The notes: generated by a model not told the origin, from the letters alone. DNA of 64,000 bases from Pristionchus mayeri (GCA_036245805.1 BTRK01000005.1:44875216-44939215), one strand, 5' to 3'; positions 1 through 10,666 are shown, counted from the first letter of the stretch. Translations and numbers: made by a program.

Positions 1-866
1 CTACAATTGCACCGAGTGCGCCTACCATTCCCTTGTTAGTCTCCATTGTCGCTGTCCCTACACAAACAACGACAACAGTTACATGGACTAGCTCTTCTCT
101 GAGATCTCTGTATTCGTTCGCATTCAATCGATGACTCGCGCTCGTTGGATGAGAAGAGGCAAGGGTTGAGTATATTTCGCCTGGACTACTGTGCGGGGGG
201 TGTGAAAGCAATACGAAATTCAAATGTCAACTATCATTACAAATATCGTTGAGAGTTTCGAGGATGCGAATTCGATGACACCTCTAAAAATTAAGACAAA
301 AACACAGACCTCGAGTTGTTAATTTTTGCGAAACTGTCGAGAATAATTAGTCATCGATGTTGTCACTGTGTTTACATAGTGTTCGATCATTCTTGTAACT
401 TACAAATAAAAAACTCACAAATATACAACTCTATATTTGGTACAAGCATTCTCCCCACTCCAGCTCTCAGAAGGGCTCTCGTTCGACGTGATTTGAGGAA
501 TGGTGTTTATCAGCTTCCAATTTACAACACAGCTGGAATTTCCAGACACAACATATCGAAAAAATAACGAATTTAGTGTTTTCGTTAATCGCTCCTGGCA
601 TGTAATTTACAATTGTTGTCGTATCATCGAAGTACAACTCCTGTAATTGGACAGATAAAGTAACGAATTGTTTTACAATCAGCGAGCTCAGTAAATATGC
701 CGGAACGTCCCATTATATTTGACTTTTTTTAAAATTTCGTATAGGAAGACCAAATACACAAATTAGCCATTTTTTTAAAATTTTTATCCTCTTACTTGCA
801 TTTGCCACCTCCAATATATTTTAAATGATAAACTTACTAGACCGTCATGCAAACTCACATCGTTGT
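1..866. other. No supported gene
   Basis: AT-rich sequence with stops in all frames. I see no exon with convincing splice sites, no RNA gene and no repeat of note. Confidence 0.5.
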
Positions 867-959
867 TCACTTGTTAATGATCTGGGCCGTGAAATACTCC
901 GTAGCCACGCTCAGAGCGATTGTGGCGGCCAAAATGAGAATAAGCACGAAGTAGACCAT
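867..959 (-). CDS. Tiny ORF with one membrane segment, or a first exon with signal peptide
   Basis: An ATG-started frame of 30 codons reads almost wholly as a hydrophobic helix (roughly residues 2-19, VYFVLILILAATIALSV) followed by a short polar tail ending in INK and a stop. It may be a stand-alone membrane micropeptide. Equally, it may be a first coding exon with a signal peptide, because the stop region reads AACAA then GTGAAC, a possible splice donor. It is GC-richer than the surrounding sequence, which supports coding. I do not recognise the family and cannot choose between the two readings. Confidence 0.35.
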   Translation of the reverse strand: MVYFVLILILAATIALSVATEYFTAQIINK

Positions 960-2255
960 AATTCTAGTAAATATTGATCATTCGTGAGAAATATATGTCG
1001 TGGACATATCGCGAGTGAGATATAAATACGCAACACAACTTTATAGAATTACCAAGTAATAGCAGATGCTATATTGTAGGAATCTTTAACGCGCAATAAT
1101 AAGAAAACATTTCCAGCGCTTTACTACTTGTTCAATGAGAGGAAGTTGGAACTACGGCGCAGTATGTTTACACAAAGAATGATATCAAGTTCAGTGAGAG
1201 TGATAATTTCGACCTTGGGAGTGGCACACAAATCGAGCAATGATTAGAAACTCGTGTAAAGTTAAGAACACAAGAGCGAGAGTAGTGTTGGATTGTCGGA
1301 TATGAAAAAAACACATATTATTGTATATGCAAACATAATACAGAAAACAAAAAAATAACGAGATGGCAAGAAGTTAAAAAAACGGTGCAGAATTGAATTC
1401 ATGAGTGAATGAAAAAGTGGTTGGTAATGGGCAACATTCTGATATCCGGTGTTTACACAGGCGCGACATGTTTGAGTGGAGTAAACATCTTAGTGATTGA
1501 GGGAGCAACGTGATTTTCTCACCGATCACAAGGTGTTCGAGTGCCTAACTAATTGAAAAATTTAAAGACACCTGGGCGTTACAATTCTGGTTTGGAATTT
1601 TGAGCAGATTTGAGTTTGTAAACCGTTATTGATTGAATTGAAGATGGTCCGCGATCGATTACTTTGTTCGGCGACATCTGTAAACGCTATTCCATAATCA
1701 CTTATTTACGTTAGTGTGTCGATATTCGCCGTGGTCTTAGTGAACAGGCGGATATTTGTGCATTGCATGAACGATCTTCTCATATATATTCTGCAGTCAA
1801 TTTATGATGAATCATAATATTCCCTTGCGATACTTATTCAAAAACGAAACACATGAAACGATGTTCACGATAGGAAATGGTTACAATTATGTAATTGACT
1901 CGCAGGTCAGTATAATTGTATCGCTCAAGTGCGAATAGTTCTCACCTGGCTGTTTTTCTCGCTCGTATGCAATCAACCGGGGGGGGGGGGGGGGCATTTT
2001 CCCACTCATTACATTATCTGGACCAATGAACGCGCGAGATCTATTCCATTCAAACTCGTCTAGGCCACGCCCAGAGACGCCGAGTCTGCAAATTCTGATG
2101 GTAGTCCATATCCCAATTGAACTAATGTTCTCCCGTGAAATAAATTGTTTTGCCACCATAACTTGTTATGCATTTGCAATTCCACTGACATTTTGGATTA
2201 TGTATTACCATGCTGATTATTCTGTTTTAGGGTTTGACTGAAGACGCAATTAATT
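960..2255. other. No supported gene; contains G16 tract
   Basis: AT-rich non-coding sequence. The only marked feature is an uninterrupted run of 16 G at about 1979-1994. Short open frames overlapping it have no recognisable content. Confidence 0.45.
1979..1994. repeat. G16 homopolymer
   Basis: Uninterrupted run of 16 G on the + strand in AT-rich DNA. Such tracts can form G-quadruplexes and are known replication hazards in nematodes lacking the FANCJ helicase DOG-1. Whether it matters here is unknown. Confidence 0.9.
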
Positions 2256-2578
2256 ATGGCTAATGTTTTTCTTCCGAATGTTGGTAGAACAGAACAAGTT
2301 AGTCTTACATCTAGAACGCACTTTTACACAATTGCTCGATCGAGATCACGTTTATTTCAGCTTCGTGCACTATTATCATCTTCGATCGATCAAATGAATC
2401 GGGCAAGAAATCATCTAGAATGCTGTTGGAAAGAATTGCAAACTGACGAAAATCATCGTTTTCTTGCTTCAAAATTCGTCGTTCGAAAAATTGTGAAGTG
2501 AATTAGCTGATTCACATGAAATGCAACTTCGTTTAGAAGCCGCAATTCTACGATATTGCTCAATCTTTCGAGGTGTCC
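2256..2578 (+). pseudogene. Degenerate helical ORF fragment, possibly retrotransposon gag-like
   Basis: A frame from the ATG at 2256 runs 81 codons to a stop at 2499-2501. A plausible continuation in another frame (ELADSHEMQLRLEAAILRY at about 2500-2570) suggests a frameshift. The content is arginine-rich and helical, with repeated short heptad-like stretches (RLFQLRALLSSSI, then a CCWKEL segment). N-terminal gag regions of Bel/Pao-type elements look similar, but I see no zinc knuckle, protease or reverse transcriptase nearby. The family is an open guess and it may simply be a decayed host exon. Confidence 0.25.
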
Positions 2579-3795
2579 ATTATATGCAATGATCTCGAAG
2601 ACGTGAATCTATGGAAACAAATATTTGCGAATGCAGTGTGGGAGAAGGAGGATTCTGAGACCGGCATGTTGCGTAGCATCACTTTTGATTCGAATGTAAG
2701 CATATATGAGGTGAATCGCGAGAGAATCGACCATTTGAGGGGGGTGGGCGGCGGTAGGAAACAAATGTGTCGTATCTGGCATAAAATATACCTACAAGTA
2801 TTTCAAATGATGCTCTTTCAAACTGCGTCGTCAGAATTTTGATATCTATCGTCAACTTCGAGATTCAGAAGGCCAAATTTGGTACTATCACTTTTCAACT
2901 ATCAAATCGCCCAAACTTAAATGATCATAAATCCGTAAAAAATGAAGATAGAAGGTCGTTCTTTGTTTCATATGAAAGCTACCATCATGCTCTACAACTT
3001 CACTGGTCATCATTCCTAGTCTTCATCCTGGTGGGGGGCGGTCGGGTGGACCAAAAGTGACGTAACTTTCGAAATCGGAAAAACTATCTGGGTTTTCATG
3101 CTTAAGTTGTAGTACATACATGTACCTCACTTGACGCCAAAAATGAGAGAAATCGGAGTATAAACAAAAAAAATGCTCTCACTTTTGTGCGGCGACCCCA
3201 AAATGAGTTCTGAACAAGAGTACTTACGTATCTAAAATTGGCCTTATTTGGGCTGAAAATCATTCAAAAACATCCAAAACAACATTATAAGTGTATTCCC
3301 CCATATTATAGCACTTCCATTGGGCATAAATGGTAATCTGACCGAAAATTTGGAAATCGGTATTTTGACTTATTTCGACATGCGGGATGGGCCCAAATGC
3401 ACTAAATGGGTTTCAAATAATGTATTTCTCGAAACAGCTCAAAGAAAAATGCCTCCTGAAAAGAGGATATTTCGAATGATGAATCCAAGGAAATAGGCGA
3501 AACTGTTCCCATGGTCAACGTAAAGCAAGAGACTCGGCTTATGGATAGAAATGTAGAGCATGATGAGCTAAACATTTCATCTGTTGAAAGTGAGTCTCTA
3601 TCTTTTCGTTGAAACATGCTACAGAGTCTGGAAGTTGGCCAGAACTGGGCTAGAATCCCCCGAGAGCGCGTGCTCTAACCGTCTGCCGCTCTCGCCGCCT
3701 GACCTCCCTCTCCCTCCCCTCTATTTAACGCTCCCCCGCGAGCCTCTTTCGTCGTCTGAGTAGTTTCCCATTGATACGTTGTATTTTTTTTTCAG
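2579..3795. other. No supported gene
   Basis: Several short frames occur but none has recognisable content. A coding-looking stretch at about 3445-3588 (+) ends at a GTGAGT but does not join in phase to the exon candidate at 3796. A CT-rich block at 3700-3750 precedes it. Confidence 0.4.
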
Positions 3796-3918
3796 AATTT
3801 CACCAAACATATAGAATCCGCTATCGAAAATCTGAAAGATGAAGCTGAAAAACTGCAGAACTTGTTAAACGAAAACAATTCCGACTTCGAGTCTGTCATA
3901 TCCACGGGTTGGCACTGA
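3796..3918 (+). CDS. Candidate terminal exon, short coiled coil
   Basis: A strong acceptor (run of T then TTTCAG, ending 3795) is followed by 40 codons and a TGA. The peptide is strongly helical with heptad spacing (AIENLKDEAEKLQNLLNEN), then an acidic tail ending STGWH. I could not find an upstream exon in matching phase, so the gene is incomplete. It lies just outside the Maverick ATPase and may be host or element sequence. Confidence 0.3.
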   Translation, partial: NFTKHIESAIENLKDEAEKLQNLLNENNSDFESVISTGWH

Positions 3919-4179
3919 CTCATGAGCCTTTCACCACCTTTGGATTTCCTCATCTGAACTGATTTCACCGACGAAAAGGCGTATAAATGGGCTCTTGCTC
4001 ACCCGCTCCTTACCAGTTCATTCAACTACCCTTTTTTGTCGAATTATATTATAATCGTGTTATTTTTTCATACCTTCCGCATTACATTTTCCCATCTTAC
4101 GTATTACATTTTTTTTTGTTTATGGCTTCATTTTCTCGACATAGTAAACAAGCGAATTATCAAAAATGTTGGTGCATAA
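3919..4179 (+). other. Intergenic sequence with TATA-like motif
   Basis: A TATA-like GTATAAATG at about 3980 is followed by a pyrimidine-rich region. It lies beyond the 3' end of the minus-strand ATPase and may be Maverick flank. No gene is supported and no terminal inverted repeat of the Maverick could be recognised. Confidence 0.3.
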
Positions 4180-4766
4180 CCTCATTGTCTGGTGTAGTTG
4201 GATGCAAATCGACCATCAGATATCCAAAGGGTTGACATTTGACCGCATCTTCGTACGCCTCCCAAAAGTACTGCGATTTTCCAGGAAACAGCTGTTTTGC
4301 AAAGTTCTGAAGCTGAAGAGTATCTCAAAGTTCTGAATCTGAAGAGTACCTTGTTAAACAAATGTAAGTGCTGTTGGCCCGGGCTGTTCTTTCTTGAGCA
4401 AAAAAAAGGCTGGACAATGTTAATTATCGAACAATTGCAATGATGAGAAACACGTGTAAATAGGTTGTTGAGTTCCGACTTGTTCTTGATGTAATACGAC
4501 ATGAGGTCATCCAATATCAACAACTTGTGATCTTTTCCTTCCAGCATCTCCATATCGGGCGGACCTTCGTGAAGCTAAATCTTTTCATGCTTCGGAAAGT
4601 CGTTAGTATTTATGCCATAACACCAAATAATTTTATCGATTGGCTTGTCAAACATTTTCGCTTCATTTTCCAAAATCTTACGCAATAAAGTTGTCTTTCC
4701 AGTTTGGGTCGCGCCAGAACAGTAAAGCAGGCATGGGGTCTTTATAACAAACTTGTCGAATTGCAT
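4180..4766 (-). pseudogene. Maverick/Polinton packaging ATPase, broken
   Basis: This is the FtsK/HerA-type ATPase (A32-like) that packages DNA into virus-like particles in the Maverick/Polinton family. The start is the ATG at 4766. Walker A is GATQTGKT near residue 19. An in-frame TAG at 4575-4577 interrupts the gene, and the same frame then resumes with Walker B (LLILDDLM at about 4520) and a sensor-like stretch (SIINIVQPFF). After that the homologous-looking reading is lost by frame change. It is therefore inactive unless the TAG is read through. It is divergent from the membrane ORF at 4775, with only 8 bp between the two start codons. Family assignment is from motifs and neighbours. Confidence 0.8.
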
Positions 4767-4774
4767 AATTTACA

Positions 4775-5065
4775 ATGACTATATTCAGTCATACTAAACG
4801 GTCTTCACTATTCATTCTATTCCAACTAGTAATAGTTTTGGTCTGCATAGTAGCAGCGCTACTAAATATTACCTTATTTCCCGACAGCGAAAGACGTCCT
4901 TTTTGGCTTGGACTTTTGTCTAGTTGTCTAGCCCTAATTATTCCATTTCCTATTGGTCATGGCGGAATTTTTCATAACAATTCCTTCCAACATTCCGGAC
5001 CATCCCGAGAACTCCAGCTCGTCATTTCTGGTACGTCTTCCGGAGCCGATAAAACTAAAAACTGA
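4775..5065 (+). CDS. Maverick small two-helix membrane protein
   Basis: A 96-codon frame starts at the ATG at 4775. It has two hydrophobic segments: about residues 12-34 (FILFQLVIVLVCIVAALLNI) and about 45-60 (FWLGLLSSCLALIIPFP). A short loop with SERRP joins them. It overlaps the start of the minor capsid gene by about 107 nt in a different frame, as expected in compact viral gene blocks. The role is unknown, and a virion or membrane-association role is only inferred from its position. The last 35 codons lie in the overlap and may be constrained mainly by the capsid frame. Confidence 0.55.
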   Translation: MTIFSHTKRSSLFILFQLVIVLVCIVAALLNITLFPDSERRPFWLGLLSSCLALIIPFPIGHGGIFHNNSFQHSGPSRELQLVISGTSSGADKTKN

Positions 5066-5201
5066 AAAATGGAAGTGTGGTTTGGCCGAACTAATTTACA
5101 CGAATAGTTTTGAAAACGTTTCAGAAGCACTCGTTTTTACGGCTATTGACAAAAAAGGTTCTAGGTCTGACTTTAAACTTCCACGCGGTAATTATCGTGA
5201 T
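4959..5201 (+). pseudogene. Maverick minor capsid protein (PY/penton type), N-terminal part
   Basis: The start chosen is the ATG at 4959; an upstream TTG in the same frame is less likely. The N-terminus (EFFITIPSNIPDHPENSSSS, then the PEPIKL and KWKCGLAELIY blocks) has the character of the single-jelly-roll minor capsid (PY) proteins that sit next to the major capsid gene in Mavericks. The reading stops at 5201, where a (AAT)n LINE tail begins. The rest of the gene lies at 10668-11923. The inserted block including one target duplication is 5,466 nt, a multiple of three, so the two parts are in the same frame. Confidence 0.8.
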
Positions 5202-5219
5202 AATAATAATAATAATAAT
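5202..5219. repeat. (AAT)n LINE 3' tail
   Basis: Six or so AAT repeats mark the 3' end of the minus-strand LINE, directly beside the TGAT target duplication. Confidence 0.8.
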
Positions 5220-5505
5220 TCTTTATCATGCGACAGTGCAGAGGTATAAAATAGATGTTACAGGGAAAATTAGAATCATGATAATTACGATGTCATATCT
5301 AGATGACAAAGGGAGTATAGCCGTCAGTTACAAGCGAGAGTGAATTAGAGATAATGAGAATAATCAATACTATGTATAGCTCTAGCTCTGAGCGAGAACA
5401 GTTCACTATTTCTAGAGATTACAATATTATCGTCAAACTATTATCAACCTTTGGACCCTCGGCGACCCCCCAGATTCCATCAGGAGGAAGCTTCGTATTT
5501 CCCGA

Positions 5506-6438
5506 ATGACAGTCTATCGCACCATCTCCCGTTTCAAGCAGTTGGGCACTGCGAAGGACCGTCCAAGATCAGGAAGACCCAAGACCGCTCTCACTCAGAA
5601 GAACAGGAGAATCGTGGAGAAGAGAGTGAATCGCAATGCCAAACGATCCATCAGGAAGATGGCTAAGGATCTCAAGATCTCCAAAGGATCCGTGTGTGCC
5701 ATCGTTCATTCTCTTCTCAAGTCCTACCCCTACAAGATGAGAAAGGGCCATGGCCTCACTGATGTCCACAAGCAGAAGCGCCTGGAGAGATGCAAGCTGC
5801 TCCTTCAGCGGGCCGATCGTGGGGAGCACTTGACTACCGTTTACTCTGACGAGAAGCTGTTCTCAGTCGAGGAGGTCTACAACAGTCAGAACACCAGGAT
5901 CATCGCCAAGTCTCCTCAGCAAGCTGACGCCAGAGGTAGAACCATCTCTCGCATTGCCCACCCCCAGGCACTGATGGTTTGGGCTGGTGTGTGCTCGACG
6001 GGCAAGACTCCTCTCGTGTTCGTGGATCCCGGGGTCAAGATCAACAAGGAGTACTACACCAGGGCAATTCTCCAGAAGGCCCTTCTCCCCTGGTCCCGCT
6101 CCCACTTCAAAGGGGCTCGCTGGACCTTCCAACAGGATTCAGCGCCTGCTCACTCGGCAAAAGTGACGCAGGCATGGTGTCGCGCCCATCTGCCCGACTT
6201 CATCTCGAGTGAGGAATGGCCCTCGAACTCCCCCGATCTCAACCCTCTGGACTTCAGCATTTGGTCAGTGTTGGAGAAGGAGGCCTGCTCTACTCGCCAC
6301 AAGAACCGCGATTCCCTCAAGGCAGCCCTTCTCAAGGCATGGGAGAAGATCGACGTCCCTTACCTGCGGGCCGTCATCGACTCGGTCCCTCGTCGTCTCA
6401 GAGAGGTCATCGCGGCCAATGGAGGCCAGATCGAGTGA
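5506..6438 (+). CDS. maT mariner transposase (DD37D), N-terminally truncated
   Basis: This is a DNA-cutting and strand-transfer enzyme of the Tc1/mariner superfamily. The frame is open from about 5452, and the ATG at 5506 lies inside the helix-turn-helix region (MTVYRTISRFKQLG). The GRPKT linker motif follows. The RNase H-like catalytic residues are visible: SDEKLF (first Asp), FQQDSAPAH (second Asp) and SPDLNPLDFSIW (third Asp). Exactly 37 residues separate the second and third Asp, which defines the maT group. The catalytic domain is uninterrupted over 310 codons and GC-rich. The missing first helices and missing left inverted repeat make it non-mobile in cis. Confidence 0.9.
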   Translation: MTVYRTISRFKQLGTAKDRPRSGRPKTALTQKNRRIVEKRVNRNAKRSIRKMAKDLKISKGSVCAIVHSLLKSYPYKMRKGHGLTDVHKQKRLERCKLLLQRADRGEHLTTVYSDEKLFSVEEVYNSQNTRIIAKSPQQADARGRTISRIAHPQALMVWAGVCSTGKTPLVFVDPGVKINKEYYTRAILQKALLPWSRSHFKGARWTFQQDSAPAHSAKVTQAWCRAHLPDFISSEEWPSNSPDLNPLDFSIWSVLEKEACSTRHKNRDSLKAALLKAWEKIDVPYLRAVIDSVPRRLREVIAANGGQIE

Positions 6439-6518
6439 TCGTGCATTGTTATGTTCATATGGTCACTGATAAATACTGTGCCCCGTTTGAGTTGTCTATG
6501 TTGCTTTTAAAGAAAGAT

Positions 6519-6559
6519 ACATGGTTTTATCCGTGTAACAATACTTTTTGGACACCCTG
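6519..6559. repeat. Mariner right terminal inverted repeat
   Basis: The end sequence reads CAGGGTGTCCAAAAAGTATT inward from 6559 and is followed by TA. No partner was seen at the left end. Confidence 0.75.
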
Positions 6560-6561
6560 TA

Positions 6562-7604
6562 CATCTTCGTGAATAACTTTATATACGAATGCTAAGTCAA
6601 TAATTGTACGACGATACTCTAAAGGTTCTAAATGGAAATAACGTAGGCGATCAGGATAAGACCTGTTAGGGACGCGACATTTAAGGAGTACAGATTTGGT
6701 GTATTTGCGCTGGACACGCTCGATGTTATTAGACAAATCCCTACTTTGAGGTGACCAAAGTTCAGAACAAAAGGATGGGGCGGACGTATGTGACAAAAAG
6801 TCGAGAATAAAGCTGAGGATTTTTTGATACGAAGGTGCGCAAGATGTATGAGCAACGAGAACGGGCCTTTGAGATCTTACTAGATATGTGAGCACTAAAT
6901 TCTAGTTTATTAGAGTATGTAATTCCTAAGTCGGTGAATTGGGATACGGTAGGAAGAGAAATACCATTAAGAGTAAAGATAGAGGGAGGATGTGACCTTC
7001 CTATAAGCATTGTCTCGGTCTTAGTGAGGGATACGGTAAGGCCCCAATCAGAGGACCACTTAAAAAGGATATCAAGAGAGGATTGGAGAGAGGCAGGATC
7101 AGAGTAAGACCAGAGTTTGGCATCATCGGCATAAAGAATACAGCGAACATTTGGAGGAAGTAGGGAGGGTAGGTCACTAATGTAGAGGGAGAAGAGAAGA
7201 GGCCCTAAGACAGAGCCTTGAGGCACGCCTGAGTGGGCAGGGAAAGAGGGGGAGGAAGAGGTATTGACTGATACTGATTGTGATCTACCGAGTAAGAACG
7301 AACGAATCCAAGATAAGAGGGATCCACAAATGCCTAGAAGTGAGCATTTGTGGATGAGTAAGTTGATCGGGATAGAGTCAAAGGCACGCGAGAAATCGAT
7401 ACATGCAACAGAAATGTAGTGACCATCGTTAAGTGCAGAGTGCCATTGAGAGAAAGAGTTAAGAAGTGCAGAGGTGCACGATCTACGTGGGCGGAAACCG
7501 TGTTGGTAAGGGGAGATGAGATTGTTCTCGGAAAGGTACTTCCAGAGAGTCTCGCCTACGATTTTCTCCATAACTTTGGAAGAGGAGCAAGTAAGTGAGA
7601 TGGG
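6562..7604 (-). pseudogene. LINE 1 reverse transcriptase, C-terminal two thirds
   Basis: This continues the reading frame of the 10211-7605 ORF after an in-frame TGA. It holds the palm of a non-LTR reverse transcriptase: the region with FSRAFDSIP, the SGVPQGSVLGPLLF block and the catalytic YADD. Near 6775 a single-base frameshift moves the thumb region (LWSPQSRDLSNNIERVQRKY) to another frame. The reading ends where the mariner begins, so the extreme C-terminus is missing. Confidence 0.85.
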
Positions 7605-10211
7605 TCAGTACGAGGAGGCAGTGTTTTTCGGGCCTTTACGCTTATAGATTGCCTTGACTTTGGCAGTTTTCCAAATGGAAGGAGAAGCGCCATGGAGTAA
7701 GAATCTATTGAACAGTATGGAGAGAGGAATGCAAATGTGAGGGGCAGTATCTTTAAGGAAGATGTAAGGGATGTGATCGGGAGAAGTGGATGAGCGGGGT
7801 GGGAGACGAGAGAGAAACTTAGCTACGAGGAGAGGGGAAATGTCGACGTAATCAATAGATGTGGGGGAAGAAAGAGTGCAAGAGAGAGGGATAGAAAGTG
7901 CTAAGAGAGAGGTGCTATTGTACGAAGCAGTGAAATGACGAGCTAGTTCACATGCTTTTGATGTGTCAGAAACGCAGAGAGGACCGTCGGGAGAGACTAG
8001 TGAGGGGATAGTATCGGATTGATCTTTTATTCGCGTACTTGCATAAGAGAAGAAAGCTTTGAGGTTATTCGATTTTGCCAGACGGTTTTCCCTATTCCTA
8101 GCGGTGTGCTTAATAGATTGTTTAAGTGAACGGCATGCAGAGAAATAGTCAGTGATGGATCGCCTCATATATGACTTCCTACATTTACGTAATAGGCGAA
8201 TGGAGCGAGAAGAGAAACGGATACGCTTTCGATTGAATGAGCGAAGTGGTACGAAGTTGTCTATGATAGAGTGAACTATTTCGAGGAAACTAGAGTAGAG
8301 AAAATCGGGGTCGGAAGAGGAGGATAGCAGAGAGGTCCAGTCGACAGCGTCAATCTGAGAGCAGACTGCGCTCCAATCGACTCGACTGTAGTCTCTACGG
8401 GGTGCGTGGGAATGGGGAGGAAGAGATATGGGAAGAGAGAATCGGATAACAGAGTGATCGAGAGAAGGGAGAGGAGGTTCGACAACACAATCGTCAAAGA
8501 GATGAATATGAGAAGTAAAAACAAGATCGAGAATATTTAAATTACGAGTAGGCGAGGAGACTATTTGATGGAGAGGAAGAGATCGGGAGAAAGATAGAAG
8601 AGCATTGGAATGAGGATTGGTCGAAGAGAGGGAGAGAGAGGGCCAATCAATTTCCTTGCAGTTAAAATCACCTACTAAAATAATGGGGGAGAGATGGGAA
8701 CAGTTCAGATCATAGATATACTCAAGGCACTCGTTAAAGGACTCAATACAACACGAAGGGCTGCGATAGACACAAATTAGGATCACGGAAATGGATACAG
8801 TGAGGGTGACCTGACATGATACTAGTTGGCAGTAAGCAGAAAAGGATTGGGATGATATCAAGGAGGAGGGGAGCGTACTATCAACAAGAATGGCGACTCC
8901 GCCACCTGCGATAGAGGGGTCTCGATCGGCTCTGTACACTATGTATCGGTCAAAGGAAAGCATCGCGTCAGTTAAAGTAAAGGGAGAAGCCCACGTTTCA
9001 GTTAGGTTCAGAATGGAAAGGTCTGAAGATAGAGCATACTGTTCTAGAGTGTGGATTTTAGAGAGCACAGAGCGACAATTAATCAACGAGCATTTGATTG
9101 AACGGGAGCGACTATTAGGATGAGAGAATGGCAGGCTGCGTGATGGTGGGGAGGGGACAAGAGGGGGAAATGACCCAGACGATGGAAGAGAAGAAGGAGG
9201 GAGGGAGAGGGAAGTGATGGGATGAGGTGAGAGAGTGCACTGGGGTGAGGAGACGATAGGAGAGTCAGAGGGAGTGGGATGCTCGACAGAAGGGGACAAC
9301 GTGGCAACGTGGGGAGCCTTGGCGACCGGCTCACCGGGCATCCCTCCAGAAGACGGACGAGTGCGAGTACGAGTCCTAGACTGGGTTCCACCACGAGAGA
9401 GTGACGAGAGAGAGGAATTCCCTCGACCACGACCACCACGATTGCTCGATCGACCACGAGAACGAGAGGATCCCTGAGATCTATCTGCGAAGAAGGGATT
9501 GGCACCGAGAGAGTGGGAGAAATGGGAGAGAGTTGAGAAGAGGGAAGGGACACTCTCGCTGCCCTCTCTCGATGCTCTCTTATGCATCTCTGCCTGCATA
9601 CCTTCAGGGAGATTTCTGCACTCTCTCAATTGGACAATTTCCAGGTTTCTCACCACGAATCGGATCTGGCCTACCTCCAGATTCCTCTCGTACGCCTCTC
9701 TCTTGAGCTTTCGCTCGAGAGAGAGCTGGTCCATCGCATAATCGGGACGAATGTACGCCCGAGTGGAACCAGTGAGGCGTCCGCACTTCACACGGATCGC
9801 CTCAGCGAGGAACAGAGTGCGAGAGGCAGCACTGTCCAGTTGGATCTTGATGATCCGAGGGTGGGAACTCCCATCTCTTCTTACCTTCGGATGTCGGAAA
9901 AACGTTACCTTCTCCTCTGACAGCAGCTTGGTCAGATCAGGATTGTCAATCTCCTGGAAGATCCTCAGCAGCATCGCCTTGTCCTTACTTACCGTATCCT
10001 CCTCGTTCTCTCCCTCGGGGACGTTCACAAGAACCGCCCGAGTGGCCTTGCCGTCTAGCGTGTCCTTCTGGGAGAGGACAGAGGCCATGGCTACCTTGAG
10101 ATCGAGGGAGAATGAGGCCGCGGGGGCGACTTGGCAAGATGGCAGACAAGAAGACGAACGAGCTCGGTCAGGCCATCGATCGACTTCTGCTGCTGCGAGA
10201 ACAGCGTGCAC
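7605..10211 (-). pseudogene. LINE 1 ORF: ORF1-like domain, endonuclease, start of RT
   Basis: One 868-codon frame. The first quarter has a nucleic-acid-binding-type ORF1 domain (YIRPDYAMDQLSLERKLKRE), matching in pattern the separate ORF1 of LINE 2. An Arg/Gly/Ser-rich linker follows. Next comes an APE-type endonuclease with the LTETW glutamate, the GDFNCKEIDWP metal site and the SLDHS motif, and then the fingers of the reverse transcriptase. The frame ends in TGA at 7605-7607 where related elements have an Arg in the RPISLT block, so CGA to TGA is the likely change. Having ORF1 and ORF2 in one frame is unusual; the upstream extension before the MASVLS methionine may be 5' UTR. Confidence 0.85.
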
Positions 10212-10663
10212 AGTTCGGGATCGATGGTCATCGCGAGAGAGTGAGACAGAAGGAGAGAGACAAAGACGAAAGACAGGAAAAGGGGAGAGAAGAGGGAGGG
10301 TGAGAGAGTGTGGGAAGGGAAGAGAGTGCGGGATAAAGAGAGAGAAGAGGGGTCAGGAGAAGGGAAGAGAGACGCGTATGCGGGAGCGAAACCTATCGCT
10401 GCCCTAATCCCGGTCGGGACCCTTCACTTCCTCGCTGATCGCAGTGCAGCACTGTCGGTTAACGTGCCTGGGGCAAGTGACACGGACCGAGCAGTGAGGC
10501 CTTCCAAACTCAGAAGAGTATGGGTAGCCGTGCTAACAGCTTAGAAACTCGCGAATAAACAGACTATAAGAAACACACGAGAGACCGAGAGGCCGCGACC
10601 TCTCTCGGTCAAGGAAGGGAAGGGGTATGAGGAAGGGAAGGGGTATGAGGAAGGGAAGGGGTA
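10212..10663 (-). other. LINE 1 5' untranslated region
   Basis: Purine-rich sequence with no supported gene. It ends in three 18-bp tandem repeats beside the insertion junction, a layout that may represent a promoter-proximal monomer array. Confidence 0.5.
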
Positions 10664-10666
10664 TGA
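10613..10666. repeat. Three 18-bp tandem repeats at the LINE 5' end
   Basis: Unit GGAAGGGAAGGGGTATGA repeated three times without change. The third unit runs into the TGAT target duplication. Confidence 0.9.

Larger units (their letters stand above)
5450..6559 (+). mobile_element. maT-type mariner, 5' truncated, nested in LINE 1
   Basis: The right end is clear. The inverted-repeat sequence (reading inward CAGGGTGTCCAAAAAGTATT) ends at 6559, followed by the TA target at 6560-6561, and the LINE reading frame continues directly beyond it. The matching left repeat is not found between 5200 and 5460. The N-terminal part of the transposase also seems shortened, so the left end has been deleted together with the last part of the LINE coding region. 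Confidence 0.75.
5202..10663 (-). mobile_element. LINE 1 (CR1/jockey-like), inserted in the Maverick minor capsid gene
   Basis: A non-LTR retrotransposon lies antisense to the capsid gene. Its 3' end is the (ATT)n tail at 5202-5219, and its 5' end lies just right of three 18-bp repeats on the plus strand. A 4-bp TGAT duplication flanks it (5198-5201 and 10664-10667). It carries an ORF1-like domain, an APE-type endonuclease and a reverse transcriptase. One nonsense codon, one frameshift and a nested mariner with loss of sequence between 5.25 and 6.56 kb inactivate it. The order of events is Maverick first, then LINE, then mariner. Confidence 0.85.

Noticed and set aside
3445..3588. Possible exon upstream of the 3796 exon
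   Set aside because: The GTGAGT donor leaves a phase that does not join the 3796 exon without a stop.
3640..3710. tRNA-like A and B box motifs on the minus strand (GGCAGACGGTTAGAGC and GGGGATTCTAGCCC)
   Set aside because: No acceptor stem or anticodon arm can be folded around them, and the B box deviates. At most a decayed SINE head.
8890..10407. Open frames on the + strand across LINE 1
   Set aside because: They are opposite-strand shadows of the LINE ORF, with GC-rich, low-complexity content.
10613..10666. CRISPR-like short tandem array
   Set aside because: Repeats are directly adjacent with no spacers, in a eukaryotic LINE 5' end.
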